23,676 nt of DNA, taken from positions 11,111 to 34,786 of the forward strand of contig DGEQ01000055.1 in the NCBI GenBank assembly GCA_002386045.1, written 5' to 3'. The notes beneath the pieces were generated by a model, which saw nothing but the letters and a program-made list of their open reading frames with translations, made no database searches and was not told the DNA's origin. The stretch is from Hungateiclostridiaceae bacterium UBA3922 (GTDB taxonomy: Bacteria; Bacillota; Clostridia; Acetivibrionales; DTU013). The position numbers were made by a program, and so were the translations under genes. This document shows, piece after piece, positions 6,808-14,994 of this stretch (position 1 is the stretch's first letter; each line of letters starts with the position of its first letter).

Positions 6808-7425
6808 CTACCGGCCTTTCTTCCGGATCACGACGGTAAAGTCATTCTTCAGGTATGCCTCTATGAACTGCACGTTTTCGATCCTTTCGGAGTATTCTTC
6901 GAGCAGTTCCGCCACTTCGTCCGGGCTGGAATAAAAATACCTGTCCTCCCTGTCCGGGGAGTCTTTATGCAGAAGGTTGAATACGACATGCTGCCGCGAA
7001 AGGTCCAGGAACAGCCCGACAGCCCTTTCCAGGAAATCGATGTTGTTCCCGAGATCCAGGTTGAAGATCCCCGAAGTGTAGATCACGTCGAATGACTCGT
7101 TTTCAAATATCCGGTGCTTAAAAATATCCGCATGGATGAACTCACCGGCAAGTCCCTTGCTTTTTGCCCTTTCGATCATTTTGTCCAGCAGGTCCACGCC
7201 GGTGTATTTAACACTGATACCTTTTCTTATGATGTGCTCCAGCAGGTTGCCGGTACCGCATCCCACGTCCAGCAGCGCCTTTCCTTCAAGGTCCACTGCT
7301 GAAAGCAGCATGTCGAACCTCAGCCGCTGGGCCTCTTCACTTTCCCAGCCGAGTATGCCGTATTCCGGCAGGTTCTTTGACATATTGGTCTCATAGTACG
7401 TCCTGATGATATCCAGCTTTTTCAT
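6808..7425 (-). CDS. class I SAM-dependent methyltransferase
   Basis: A 205-residue protein with a Rossmann methyltransferase fold. Motif I LLDVGCGTGN is at about 51-60, the acidic end of strand 2 is YTGVDLLDKM (about 74-83), and motif IV lies around FDVIYTSGIFNLDL. It transfers a methyl group from S-adenosylmethionine; the substrate cannot be told from the sequence. It is a single gene with its own promoter (7455-7483) and terminator (6692-6721). GGGTGGGAGC stands before ATG 7425. It is divergent from a LOG-family gene, with no obvious functional link. Confidence 0.9.
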   Translation of the reverse strand: MKKLDIIRTYYETNMSKNLPEYGILGWESEEAQRLRFDMLLSAVDLEGKALLDVGCGTGNLLEHIIRKGISVKYTGVDLLDKMIERAKSKGLAGEFIHADIFKHRIFENESFDVIYTSGIFNLDLGNNIDFLERAVGLFLDLSRQHVVFNLLHKDSPDREDRYFYSSPDEVAELLEEYSERIENVQFIEAYLKNDFTVVIRKKGR

Positions 7426-7454
7426 CGATAAGCTCCCACCCGTGACATGACAAT

Positions 7455-7483
7455 ATCATAGACCAAACCGGGCATACGGTCAA
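7455..7483 (-). promoter_or_regulatory. sigma-A promoter of the methyltransferase gene
   Basis: On the minus strand TTGACC (7478-7483), 17 nt and TATGAT (7455-7460), placed about 30 nt before ATG 7425. Confidence 0.75.
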
Positions 7484-7584
7484 GGAATCCCTTCCCGGCA
7501 GGTCCGCATTTATATGTTTCCTTTTCCGTTCCTATTGGGTAATATATAAAACATATAGAGAAACGTGACACGTCGGAGGTCGTT

Positions 7585-8160
7585 ATGGACATGATAATAT
7601 GCGTTTATGCTTCATCGAGCAATCTGATAGACAAAAAATACATTGATACGGCAACACGCCTGGGCGAAGCGATAGCGAGGCACGGCGACACGCTCCTGTT
7701 CGGCGGCGGGATGCGTGGGCTGATGGGAGCGACTGCAATGGCCGTCCACCGTTTCGGCGGCAGGGTGATTGGCATCATACCGGAGGCGCTGAACCTGAAA
7801 GGCGTCGTTTACGAGTTGTGCGACGAACTGGTGGTCACGAAGTCACTGAGGGAAAGGAAAGCGATCATGGACGAAAGGTCGGACGCTTTCATCGCACTGC
7901 CCGGCGGGTTCGGCACCCTCGAGGAACTCCTGGAGATAATCACGCTGAAGCAACTGAAATACCACAACAAGCCCGTCGTCATCCTCAACTATGACGGGTT
8001 CTACGATGCGCTGCTCGAACAGTTCGGCCATATAATGGACCTGAACTTTGCAAAGCCTGAAAACAGCCTGCTGTACCATGTCACGACAGACGTGGAAGAC
8101 GCGCTGGAATATATCGATACATACGAGCCGATCGAGTTTAAGGACAAGTGGCTGCCATGA
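7585..8160 (+). CDS. LOG-family nucleoside 5'-monophosphate phosphoribohydrolase
   Basis: A 191-residue protein of the LOG ("lysine decarboxylase-like") family. The signature GGGMRGLMG is at 40-48, RERKAIMDE (Arg91, Lys92) at 89-97, and PGGFGTLEE, with the catalytic Glu, at 106-114. Characterised members split cytokinin-type or purine nucleoside monophosphates into base and ribose 5-phosphate. In bacteria the physiological substrate is usually unknown, and older databases wrongly call them lysine decarboxylases. CGGAGG stands 6 nt before ATG 7585. The upstream gap 7484-7584 is AT-rich (AATATATAAAACATATAG) and probably holds the promoter, but no clean -35/-10 pair is visible. A strong terminator follows. 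Confidence 0.92.
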   Translation: MDMIICVYASSSNLIDKKYIDTATRLGEAIARHGDTLLFGGGMRGLMGATAMAVHRFGGRVIGIIPEALNLKGVVYELCDELVVTKSLRERKAIMDERSDAFIALPGGFGTLEELLEIITLKQLKYHNKPVVILNYDGFYDALLEQFGHIMDLNFAKPENSLLYHVTTDVEDALEYIDTYEPIEFKDKWLP

Positions 8161-8189
8161 AGCCCGGGAAAACGCTGTAAATACCATAA

Positions 8190-8226
8190 AGGCCCGGCTT
8201 TTGAGTATCAAAGCCGGGCCTGTTTT
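8190..8226. terminator. bidirectional Rho-independent terminator
   Basis: AGGCCCGGCTTT (8190-8201) pairs perfectly with AAAGCCGGGCCT (8210-8221) around an 8-nt loop, followed by GTTTTG on the plus strand and TTTATGG on the minus strand. It sits between the convergent LOG gene and glycoside hydrolase gene and can serve both. Confidence 0.88.
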
Positions 8227-8227
8227 G

Positions 8228-9739
8228 CTATATCCGCAGTTCGATCGGTTCATACCTGATACGGAACTCCGGCAGCCTGTTCACCCGGGTGTAATAGTTG
8301 ATTTCCCAATCCTCGCCCTGCGACGGATCGTTCATCCCGTCGGCGGGCGGCGCGAAAAGCCTCAGCATGACCTCCTGGCCGCCTTTGAACGGCTTTTCAT
8401 AGAACGCCGGCATCAGGTCGATGGTTTTCACACCGGGTTTTTTGTAGAACCATTTGCCGTTGAACTCAAATACCGCATTGAGGTCCTCTTCGAGCGTGAC
8501 TTCGCAGAATACCGGGCTCCTCTCCAGCCACACCGGCACCGCCAGGCCGTCGGCATCCTCGAATCCGCCCCATCTCAGGACAACGGGCAGTTCCACGGCT
8601 TCACCGGTTTCCATGGTCGGATAGAACCACGGATCGAAAATTATCTCCCTGTACGCATCGAACAGCGGCTGCCTGATGCCGTTTTCAGGGCAGTTGGGAT
8701 CCTCCAGTTCCAGGCCGAGGCGTCCCCTGTCCCTGAACTGGTACATCGTGATGCCCTTCATCCAGTCGGCCTTTTCGTCCCTGAACATGTAGTAGAACTC
8801 CTTCACCATCTCGGCCTGCTCGTAAGGGCCGACCACGTCGCCGTCGGCATTGAGTTCCGAAATGACAAGGGGCTTCGGCACGCCATCGTTCAGGTAACAG
8901 AACCTCTCATATGTAAACCTGTTTATCTCGAACCTTTCCCTTATATCGTACCGCCTGTGGGACTTGCCTCCGCGCTCCGCCACGGTGAACGGCCATCCCC
9001 AGTTCAGGGCCAGGTAATAGTCGCCCGACCATATGTCCGCCGCCCTGACGGCCTCGCGGAACTCCTTCTCATATGGCATCTCGGCGGCCCCCGGCACCGC
9101 TTCCCCGCCTATGCAGAGTATCGTTTTTATATGCGGCGCCTCCTGCTTGATGATGTTGTGGAACCGCACGTAAAAGTCGGCCACCTGCTGGTAGGTATAC
9201 CTCTTGTTGAACGCGAACCAGTTGCCACATGCTTCGTGGTTGATCCTGAAGAGCAGCCTGCCAAATGGTTTCAGCTCCCTTGCGATCTGCACCAGGTGCT
9301 CGTCGGGGACGGCGCAGTCGATGGTCAGCGTGAGCGTCACATCCTGGCCGTGGCGCCTTACGTCCTTCATCGAAATGAAGGGCTCGCCGTCCGTACTGCC
9401 CCCTATGCCCCCGGTATAGGGGAAGTAGTCGTCATACGGGTAATCCCACTGGAAAGTCACTTTCCCGTCTGTCTTCAGCTTGCTCGCCCGCGTCGGCCAG
9501 CCCTCATCAAGCGGGTAATAGCAGTACATGAGGTTGATGCTCCTGTGCGGTCTGCCCAGTTTGTCCAGTATGTAATCCTGACATACGTATTCGCCGCGCT
9601 CGCTGCCGTCACCAAGGTCGACGGCGCACGGGGCAGGCCCCATGTGCAGTTTGAACGCTTTCTTTCCGTCGTTCATCACCGGTTTCATCCTTTCGTTCAT
9701 CACATCGTTATTTATTAGGTGCGGCCGGTCAGCCGGCAT
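8228..9739 (-). CDS. clan GH-A glycoside hydrolase (GH26-like), cytoplasmic
   Basis: A 503-residue protein. The core looks like a (beta/alpha)8 glycosidase. RINHEACGNWF (Glu169) fits the acid/base motif of GH26 enzymes (their HE..G.WF), and VISELNADGD (Glu295) fits the nucleophile strand. A beta-rich tail follows from about residue 390. I cannot fix the family: GH26 or an unassigned relative. There is no signal peptide, so it would act on imported oligosaccharides. It starts 16 nt after the GH94 phosphorylase stop, so the two form an operon. The start is uncertain: GGAG precedes ATG 9739 by 10 nt, and ATGs at codons 14, 18 and 22 are alternatives. The substrate is probably a beta-linked gluco- or manno-oligosaccharide, by inference from the motifs and the partner. 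Confidence 0.75.
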   Translation of the reverse strand: MPADRPHLINNDVMNERMKPVMNDGKKAFKLHMGPAPCAVDLGDGSERGEYVCQDYILDKLGRPHRSINLMYCYYPLDEGWPTRASKLKTDGKVTFQWDYPYDDYFPYTGGIGGSTDGEPFISMKDVRRHGQDVTLTLTIDCAVPDEHLVQIARELKPFGRLLFRINHEACGNWFAFNKRYTYQQVADFYVRFHNIIKQEAPHIKTILCIGGEAVPGAAEMPYEKEFREAVRAADIWSGDYYLALNWGWPFTVAERGGKSHRRYDIRERFEINRFTYERFCYLNDGVPKPLVISELNADGDVVGPYEQAEMVKEFYYMFRDEKADWMKGITMYQFRDRGRLGLELEDPNCPENGIRQPLFDAYREIIFDPWFYPTMETGEAVELPVVLRWGGFEDADGLAVPVWLERSPVFCEVTLEEDLNAVFEFNGKWFYKKPGVKTIDLMPAFYEKPFKGGQEVMLRLFAPPADGMNDPSQGEDWEINYYTRVNRLPEFRIRYEPIELRI

Positions 9740-9755
9740 CCGGGGACGGCTCCGG

Positions 9756-12119
9756 TCAGCGTCCCAGGACGACCTCCACCCTGTTTTCGTCCTGCATCAC
9801 ATCGAGCGGTATAAGCGTCCCGTCCAGCTTTTTGCCATTGACCGTCAGCGAAGCTACTCCTTTCGAGACCCTGTCAGGGTTCCTGACTTCTATGTCGAAA
9901 ACCTTTCCCCTGAACACCCTGCGTACCCTGAAGCCTTCCCAGTCATGGGGTATGCAGGGATCCACCACGAGCCCGTCATAGGAAGCCCGCACGCCCAGGA
10001 TGTACTGCGATACGGCCACAAAGCTCCAGGAGGCTGTTCCCGTCAGCCACGAATTCCTTGCGCGGCCGAACTTGTACGGATGCTCCCTGCCCGTGATGAA
10101 CTGGGAATACACGTATGGTTCCATCGTGTAAATCTCCGCGATATCGTTCTTGGCAGCCGGAAGGAAGGACAGGTAATACTCGAAGGCCCGGTCGCCCCTG
10201 CCCAGCATGCACTCGGCTATCACTGCCCACGTGTTCGCATGGCAGAATATGCCGGCATTCTCCTTGAGACCCGGAGGGAACGACGTTATGGCGCCCACTT
10301 CCAGGTCGGGCTCCCTGTACGCGGGATAGTTTTTCACAATGCCGTGCTCAGTTGCCAGGTACTCCTTCAGGCTGTCCATCGCCTGCATGCCCTTATCGGC
10401 GGAAGCCGCGCCCGACACTACGGCCCACGTCTGGCTGTTTATGAATATCCTGCACTGGTCGCTCTCCTGCCCGCCGAGTTTCTTCCCGCTGTCGAGATAC
10501 CCCCTCAGGAACCACTTGCCGTCCCATGCATACTTGTCAAGGTTCGCGGCTATCTCATCCCTGTACTCCATGAAGTGTCCGGCGTCATCCTTATGTCCTG
10601 CCCTTTCGGCAAGCTCGATGAACTCCGTGAGGGCGCGGTAATACAGGAATGTGCTCCAGATGCTTTCTCCCTTTCCCTTCAGGTTTATGCAGTCGTTCCA
10701 GTCCGCTGCAAGGCCCAGCAGCAGCCCGTGGGGCCCTCTTTTGCTCCACGAGAACTCAAGTGCCTGTTTCAGGTGCTCGTAGACAGTCGCTTCTCCTTCG
10801 TCGCAGTACGGCACTTTTACACCAAGGAATCCCATGTCCCCTGTTTCCCTGATATATGCGGGCACCGAGAGCAGAAGCCACAGGTGGTCGTCAGAGAAGA
10901 TGAACTTATCGGGGGGCACATTATGCTGTCCCTGTTCCCACGTGAGGGGCTGCAGCCCATGCATTGCCGCGCCGTTGGATATCTGCCCCTTCAGCAGGTC
11001 GATGATTTTTTCCCGGCAAAGTTCGGGTATCGAATGCATCACGCCAAGCGTATCCTGGTTCGTATCACGGTAACCGAGACCGTCGCGCCCTCCGGCCTCA
11101 TTGAACGAGGCGGACCTGGACCAGTTGAAGGTCGTGTGGCACTGGTACTGGTTCCAGATGTTGACCATCGAGTCCACCAGCGGCGAAGGCGTGGAACACG
11201 TATAGGCAGACAGCCTCTTGTCCCAGTACTGCCTTACCTTTTCAAACTCCTTCTCCACGTTGGCACGGTCGGAATAAAGCTTCCTGCATTCCTGCCCGAA
11301 GGTCTTCGCATCGCCGATCCCGACTATGTAAACGGCATATGCCTTTTCACCCGGTCTCAGCTTTACTTTGTTCTGCACCGACGCGCAGGGGTTGCCCCCG
11401 ACGGCTATGGTATTGGCATTGTGACCTCTTTCCACGGCGATAGGGTTGCCCTCGTGGCGATAGCGTCCTATGAACTCTTCCCTGTCGGTCTCGAAGCTCA
11501 CGACCGGCAGCGTCGACGCCATGAAAGCCTTGGGTTCGTATATCGGCCAGAGGCGGATCGAGTAATCCACGACATCGTTCTCGTAGCCCATTCTGCACGT
11601 GTAAAGTATGTACTGGAAATTGGTCAGGTCCTGGTCCATGTTCCAGAAGCACCATTCCGCGTATGTGAACAGCGACAGTTCCCTGTCACTGTCCGACCTG
11701 TTTTCGACCTCCACTTCCCAGATCTCGACAGGCTTGTCGATGGGCACGAAAACCCTGTAATCGGATCTGATCCCCCTGTATTCGCTTTCGAATCTCGTGT
11801 ACCCGAGGCCATGGCGACAGACGGTCTTATAGCTGTCCAGCGGCTTGCCGACCGGCTGCCATGACGCGGACCAGTAATCGCCGTCTTCATCATCCCTGAT
11901 GTAGACATAGCGGCCCGGACGGTCCATCGGTATGCTGTTGAACCGGAACCTGAGCATCCTGGCAGACTTCGGGGATTTGTAGAAGCCGTATCCGCTTGCG
12001 TTGTTTGAGATGATGCCGCAATACTCGGCAGTGCCAAGGTAGTTCACCCAGGACATCGGTGTGTCCGGCCTCTCGATGACATACTCCCTGTTGGCATCGT
12101 CGAACCAGCCATAACGCAT
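9756..12119 (-). CDS. GH94 family disaccharide phosphorylase (cellobiose phosphorylase-like)
   Basis: A 787-residue protein that follows the GH94 pattern from end to end. The N-terminus (MRYGWFDDANREYVIERPDT, then NYLGT) is typical, CRHGLGYTR follows, the (alpha/alpha)6 barrel has NIWNQYQC, YRDTNQD and LAADWNDCINL with the general acid Asp473, and GIFCHAN and KNSWLTG-like stretches occur near the end. GH94 enzymes cleave beta-linked disaccharides with phosphate to glucose 1-phosphate and a sugar, in the cytoplasm. The best known is cellobiose phosphorylase, at slightly over 800 residues. The region after 160 differs from cellobiose phosphorylase, so laminaribiose, chitobiose or another specificity is possible. 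AGGAGGGG stands 6 nt before ATG 12119. It is first in an operon with the GH-A enzyme. No transporter or regulator is adjacent. Confidence 0.92.
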   Translation of the reverse strand: MRYGWFDDANREYVIERPDTPMSWVNYLGTAEYCGIISNNASGYGFYKSPKSARMLRFRFNSIPMDRPGRYVYIRDDEDGDYWSASWQPVGKPLDSYKTVCRHGLGYTRFESEYRGIRSDYRVFVPIDKPVEIWEVEVENRSDSDRELSLFTYAEWCFWNMDQDLTNFQYILYTCRMGYENDVVDYSIRLWPIYEPKAFMASTLPVVSFETDREEFIGRYRHEGNPIAVERGHNANTIAVGGNPCASVQNKVKLRPGEKAYAVYIVGIGDAKTFGQECRKLYSDRANVEKEFEKVRQYWDKRLSAYTCSTPSPLVDSMVNIWNQYQCHTTFNWSRSASFNEAGGRDGLGYRDTNQDTLGVMHSIPELCREKIIDLLKGQISNGAAMHGLQPLTWEQGQHNVPPDKFIFSDDHLWLLLSVPAYIRETGDMGFLGVKVPYCDEGEATVYEHLKQALEFSWSKRGPHGLLLGLAADWNDCINLKGKGESIWSTFLYYRALTEFIELAERAGHKDDAGHFMEYRDEIAANLDKYAWDGKWFLRGYLDSGKKLGGQESDQCRIFINSQTWAVVSGAASADKGMQAMDSLKEYLATEHGIVKNYPAYREPDLEVGAITSFPPGLKENAGIFCHANTWAVIAECMLGRGDRAFEYYLSFLPAAKNDIAEIYTMEPYVYSQFITGREHPYKFGRARNSWLTGTASWSFVAVSQYILGVRASYDGLVVDPCIPHDWEGFRVRRVFRGKVFDIEVRNPDRVSKGVASLTVNGKKLDGTLIPLDVMQDENRVEVVLGR

Positions 12120-12292
12120 AAGGCGCCCCTCCTTTATTATCTGCTTCTTGTATTTACCGGGAAATCAAACAACACTTAGATTATTTTAGCATAAAAAACA
12201 TGCAAATCATATTCTTTTTGAATCTTCACGGTCCGGATACCCTGCGGCGGACAACATGTTTAGAAAAAGATTTTCTGTCAATAATAACCGAA

Positions 12293-12310
12293 CGAAAAAA
12301 GCTTTTTTCG
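12293..12310. repeat. 18-bp perfect palindrome next to the rplY ribosome binding site
   Basis: CGAAAAAAGCTTTTTTCG is a perfect palindrome that ends at the first G of the GGAGG ribosome binding site of the L25 gene. In RNA it could fold to a hairpin that limits ribosome access. In DNA it could be an operator. Confidence 0.5.
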
Positions 12311-12319
12311 GAGGTAAAC

Positions 12320-12937
12320 ATGGACGATTCAACACTGAAGCTGGAAAAAAGGGATGCGGTCGGGGGCGGCCGGGCCAGAAGACTCCTGGAAAAAGGCCTG
12401 GTCCCGGCCGTTATCTACGGCAGGGGATTCGGTTCCACTCCTGTCCAGGTCGACAGATCGGAACTGAGGAAGTTCCTGAAAACCAACGGAAGGAACGCGG
12501 TTTTCAAAACCGAGTTCGCCCAGGAACATGACCTCTCGCTGATCATAAAAAACATACAGTACCATCCGGTCAACAAGGAGATAATCCACCTGGATTTCCA
12601 GAAGGTCGACCCGCAGGAGACCGTGCAGATGGAGATACCTGTCAAGGTGACAGGCGAAGAGGCATACACGCGGACCGGCAACTCGGTGCTGCACCAGTTG
12701 AACACGATCACGATCGAGTGTCCCGCCGCGAGCATCCCGGAATATGCCGTGGCAGACATATCAGGCCTGAAAGCGGGCCAGAGCTTTACAGTCGCAGACT
12801 TCCGTTTCCCGCCTGATGTTAAGGTGCTGACCGATCCTTCCAAGGTGGTCATCGCGATAAAGGGACACCGCCCGGAACAGGTATCTGAAGCAGAAGAAGG
12901 TGAAATACAGGACGCCGTCCCGGCCACGGAATCATAG
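12320..12937 (+). CDS. rplY: 50S ribosomal protein L25 / general stress protein Ctc
   Basis: A 205-residue long-form L25 (TL5/Ctc). The N-terminal 5S rRNA-binding domain is at about 1-92 (KLEKRDAVGGGRARRLLEKGLVP, then PAVIYGRG, and HPVNKEIIHLDFQKV). The C-terminal beta domain is at about 95-185 (VPVKV-like PVKVTGEE, then ISGLKAGQS and DVKVLTDPSKVV). An acidic tail ends the protein. ATG 12320 is chosen because CGGAGG lies 6 nt upstream; the open frame upstream to 12200 holds no conserved sequence. In Bacillus subtilis ctc is a sigma-B stress gene; I see no clear sigma-B promoter here. It is a single gene, convergent with the C45-type acyltransferase gene. Confidence 0.95.
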   Translation: MDDSTLKLEKRDAVGGGRARRLLEKGLVPAVIYGRGFGSTPVQVDRSELRKFLKTNGRNAVFKTEFAQEHDLSLIIKNIQYHPVNKEIIHLDFQKVDPQETVQMEIPVKVTGEEAYTRTGNSVLHQLNTITIECPAASIPEYAVADISGLKAGQSFTVADFRFPPDVKVLTDPSKVVIAIKGHRPEQVSEAEEGEIQDAVPATES

Positions 12938-12950
12938 ACAGCTTTTCACG

Positions 12951-12983
12951 TATCGCCGGCTCAGAAATACCTGGCCGGCGATA
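12951..12983. terminator. convergent 10-bp stem over the end of two genes
   Basis: TATCGCCGGC (12951-12960) pairs perfectly with GCCGGCGATA (12974-12983); the loop contains the stop codon of the minus-strand gene at 12961. It may end the L25 transcript and block read-through from the other side. There is no T-run, so an intrinsic terminator role is not certain. Confidence 0.5.
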
Positions 12984-14727
12984 TCCTTACCCAATCATCG
13001 CAATAATAGCCATAGTGGCTTTCCACTACCATGTTTTTCAGGTCGAACACCGATACGCAGCCTTCGATCCTGGTCTCTTTCCCGTCGCTGCTCCTGGGAT
13101 TGCCGGCATAATATTCCGGGAACCTGCCATAGGGCGCCAGGAAGCTGATCAGTTCCTTTGCATCGCTGAACCCTATGTATCCCTTCTGTGCCAGCCTTTC
13201 GTGCACCTGACGGTTCAGTTCGTCATAGCGCCACTGTATGTCATCTGCCCTTTTGCCGATGACCTTCCGTGTCCAGCGGTGCATCGCGAAATAGCGCATT
13301 TCCGGGATGATGTAATGGTTCGTCGCGACAAGCAGGTCATCGCTTTCCTCCCTCTGGGGCGCGAAATAGAAAGTAGAGGGACAGTTCTCTTCGCCGGTCC
13401 CGCTGATGTAGCCGGTTTTTTCAAATGCATCGGGACGGATCGTTTTCCCGGCCTTGTTCTTTTTGTTCCACCAGTCCCACAACTGCCGGTTGTATGCCAG
13501 GTAATCCTGCGGGTAGGCGTAATCGTTCCACCTGAACATGACGCCGTTCCAGTACGGCGCGGACGCATGGTTCCTTATGAACTCCATGTCAGGCAGCAGC
13601 GGCCTTGCATCTTCGTCGGCGTACTGCGTGAAATCGGGCTCCGGCCACGATGCGCCGGCTTCGCCTATGCAGGACCTTCCAGCGCCGTCAGCGATAACGT
13701 ACAGCCATGACACTCCTTTGGGCAATGCAGCCATAATGTCGGCGGCGTCCTCGGCGCTTTTCCCGTACTGGACACACAGCCTCGTCATGAGCAGAGAATT
13801 GACGCCTATGTTCTCCGGGTCGCAGTTTGCACCCGGGGACATGTCCACGCCCACGGCAACGCCTCTCATGTTCATCGCCGCTATGCTCCCGACCATGCCC
13901 GGGGCGGCTATGTTCACGAATGGTATCGGCTCAGGGCGCCGCCCGGCGAGCGCCGCGGAGACCGGGTCTTTTTTATCGCCGAACTCTTTGTCCGCCCCGT
14001 CGCTTACGTCGCCGTACCCGCCTGCGGGCATTACGGGGCGGTAAAGCACGTATGCGCAGGTATCCTGGAAGACGCCGGCGGACGGGAACGTGAAATCCCT
14101 GCCGAACCAGCAGTTGCCCCCGGCACAGGCACCACTGGCGACGAACGCGTTGCACATCATCGGTATTTCGAAGTCCTCAGGCTCGATGCCTTCCAGCGCG
14201 CGCCTGAAGAATTTCCCCGAATAGACCACAGAACAGATGATATCTATGCCGGCGTTGAGGACGATGAGCCGCTGCATATCCACGCGGGTCTTCGGGTTTC
14301 TGCTCCTGCACCCGTCATGGATGCCCCGTATCTCTTCCGTTATTTCCGGCGGCAGCTGCCGCCATGTCTTTTTTGAAAGCTCGTGGATGATCCTGACCAG
14401 TATGTCCTGGACCAGTTTCATCTTTTCAAGGACCTTGCTGCCTATGAACGAAAAGACGACCCTGTCGGTATAATCCATCATCCGGGCGACCTCAGGCTCG
14501 GCCATCCTTCCCATCAGGTATCCGATTTCGTATGGCGTGCCTTCGACGTAATACGCCCGCTTGGGCCTTCCGGTATCGTAATTGAAGGCTGTCCTGCTTT
14601 CCGCGGCGATCCCCAGCCTCCCGTTGTATGTATCGGCCCTCACGACTTCAAAACCGTCGCTTTCGAATGCCTTCGAAAGTCTTATAAGCCGCTTCCCCGC
14701 TTCCGTGCTCCTGTACAGGCGAAACAC
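12961..14727 (-). CDS. C45-type autoproteolytic acyltransferase/hydrolase homologue
   Basis: A 588-residue protein. YYVEGTPYEIGYLMGR (59-74) is the typical opening of acyl-CoA:6-aminopenicillanate acyltransferase-like (peptidase C45) proteins. MMCNAFVASG (190-199) followed by CWFGRDFTF fits the C-x-x-F/W-x-A plus GRNLD-like pattern, making Cys192 the candidate N-terminal nucleophile set free by self-cleavage. Family members hydrolyse or transfer amide-linked acyl groups; the substrate here is unknown. It is longer than the fungal enzyme (about 357 residues), with an extended C-terminal half. There is no signal peptide. The start is a GTG at 14727 with only GAAGGG touching it. It is the first usual start after an in-frame TAA, and a hairpin lies directly upstream. 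Single gene. Confidence 0.75.
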   Translation of the reverse strand: MFRLYRSTEAGKRLIRLSKAFESDGFEVVRADTYNGRLGIAAESRTAFNYDTGRPKRAYYVEGTPYEIGYLMGRMAEPEVARMMDYTDRVVFSFIGSKVLEKMKLVQDILVRIIHELSKKTWRQLPPEITEEIRGIHDGCRSRNPKTRVDMQRLIVLNAGIDIICSVVYSGKFFRRALEGIEPEDFEIPMMCNAFVASGACAGGNCWFGRDFTFPSAGVFQDTCAYVLYRPVMPAGGYGDVSDGADKEFGDKKDPVSAALAGRRPEPIPFVNIAAPGMVGSIAAMNMRGVAVGVDMSPGANCDPENIGVNSLLMTRLCVQYGKSAEDAADIMAALPKGVSWLYVIADGAGRSCIGEAGASWPEPDFTQYADEDARPLLPDMEFIRNHASAPYWNGVMFRWNDYAYPQDYLAYNRQLWDWWNKKNKAGKTIRPDAFEKTGYISGTGEENCPSTFYFAPQREESDDLLVATNHYIIPEMRYFAMHRWTRKVIGKRADDIQWRYDELNRQVHERLAQKGYIGFSDAKELISFLAPYGRFPEYYAGNPRSSDGKETRIEGCVSVFDLKNMVVESHYGYYCDDWVRISPARYF

Positions 14728-14740
14728 CCCTTCAGCAAAA

Positions 14741-14772
14741 GCCGGTGCAGCAACCGCATTGCACCCACCGGC
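14741..14772 (-). other. hairpin directly upstream of the acyltransferase start
   Basis: GCCGGTG (14741-14747) pairs with CACCGGC (14766-14772); alternatively GGTGCA (14744-14749) pairs with TGCACC (14760-14765). It ends 13 nt before the GTG start of the minus-strand gene, so it could affect translation. The rest of the gap 14773-14994 holds only the terminator of the upstream gene and nothing else I can name. Confidence 0.4.
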
Positions 14773-14870
14773 ATCAGATTTCCCGTACCATATTATGCAG
14801 GGAGTTTCGAAAGAGAAACGATACGGATTCGATCATGAAACCGGGACAGTCCAGGATGTTGTCAGACCAG

Positions 14871-14903
14871 GCAAAAATAAAACCACAGGCGGTTTCCTGT
14901 GGT
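14871..14903 (-). terminator. terminator of the CheX-like gene
   Basis: ACCACAGG (14882-14889) pairs perfectly with CCTGTGGT (14896-14903), followed on the minus strand by TTTTATTTTTG. It lies about 90 nt past the stop codon at 14995. Confidence 0.88.
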
Positions 14904-14994
14904 ATAACATGCTTTTCCGGCAGCAACACGGCATTATTCGTCAATGTATTCCTCATCAGTGTCTGTTCTCTTTGTGACAGATCCCCTGTTGCCC

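Noticed and set aside
8048..9718. 556-codon plus-strand frame opposite the glycosidase gene
   Set aside because: Antisense shadow; it also crosses a strong bidirectional terminator.
9642..11864. 740-codon plus-strand frame opposite the GH94 gene
   Set aside because: It is antisense to a clear full-length GH94 protein; its translation has no recognisable domain. Long antisense frames are common in GC-rich genes.
12200..12319. 40-codon N-terminal extension of L25
   Set aside because: No conserved sequence, and the GGAGG just before ATG 12320 fixes the start.
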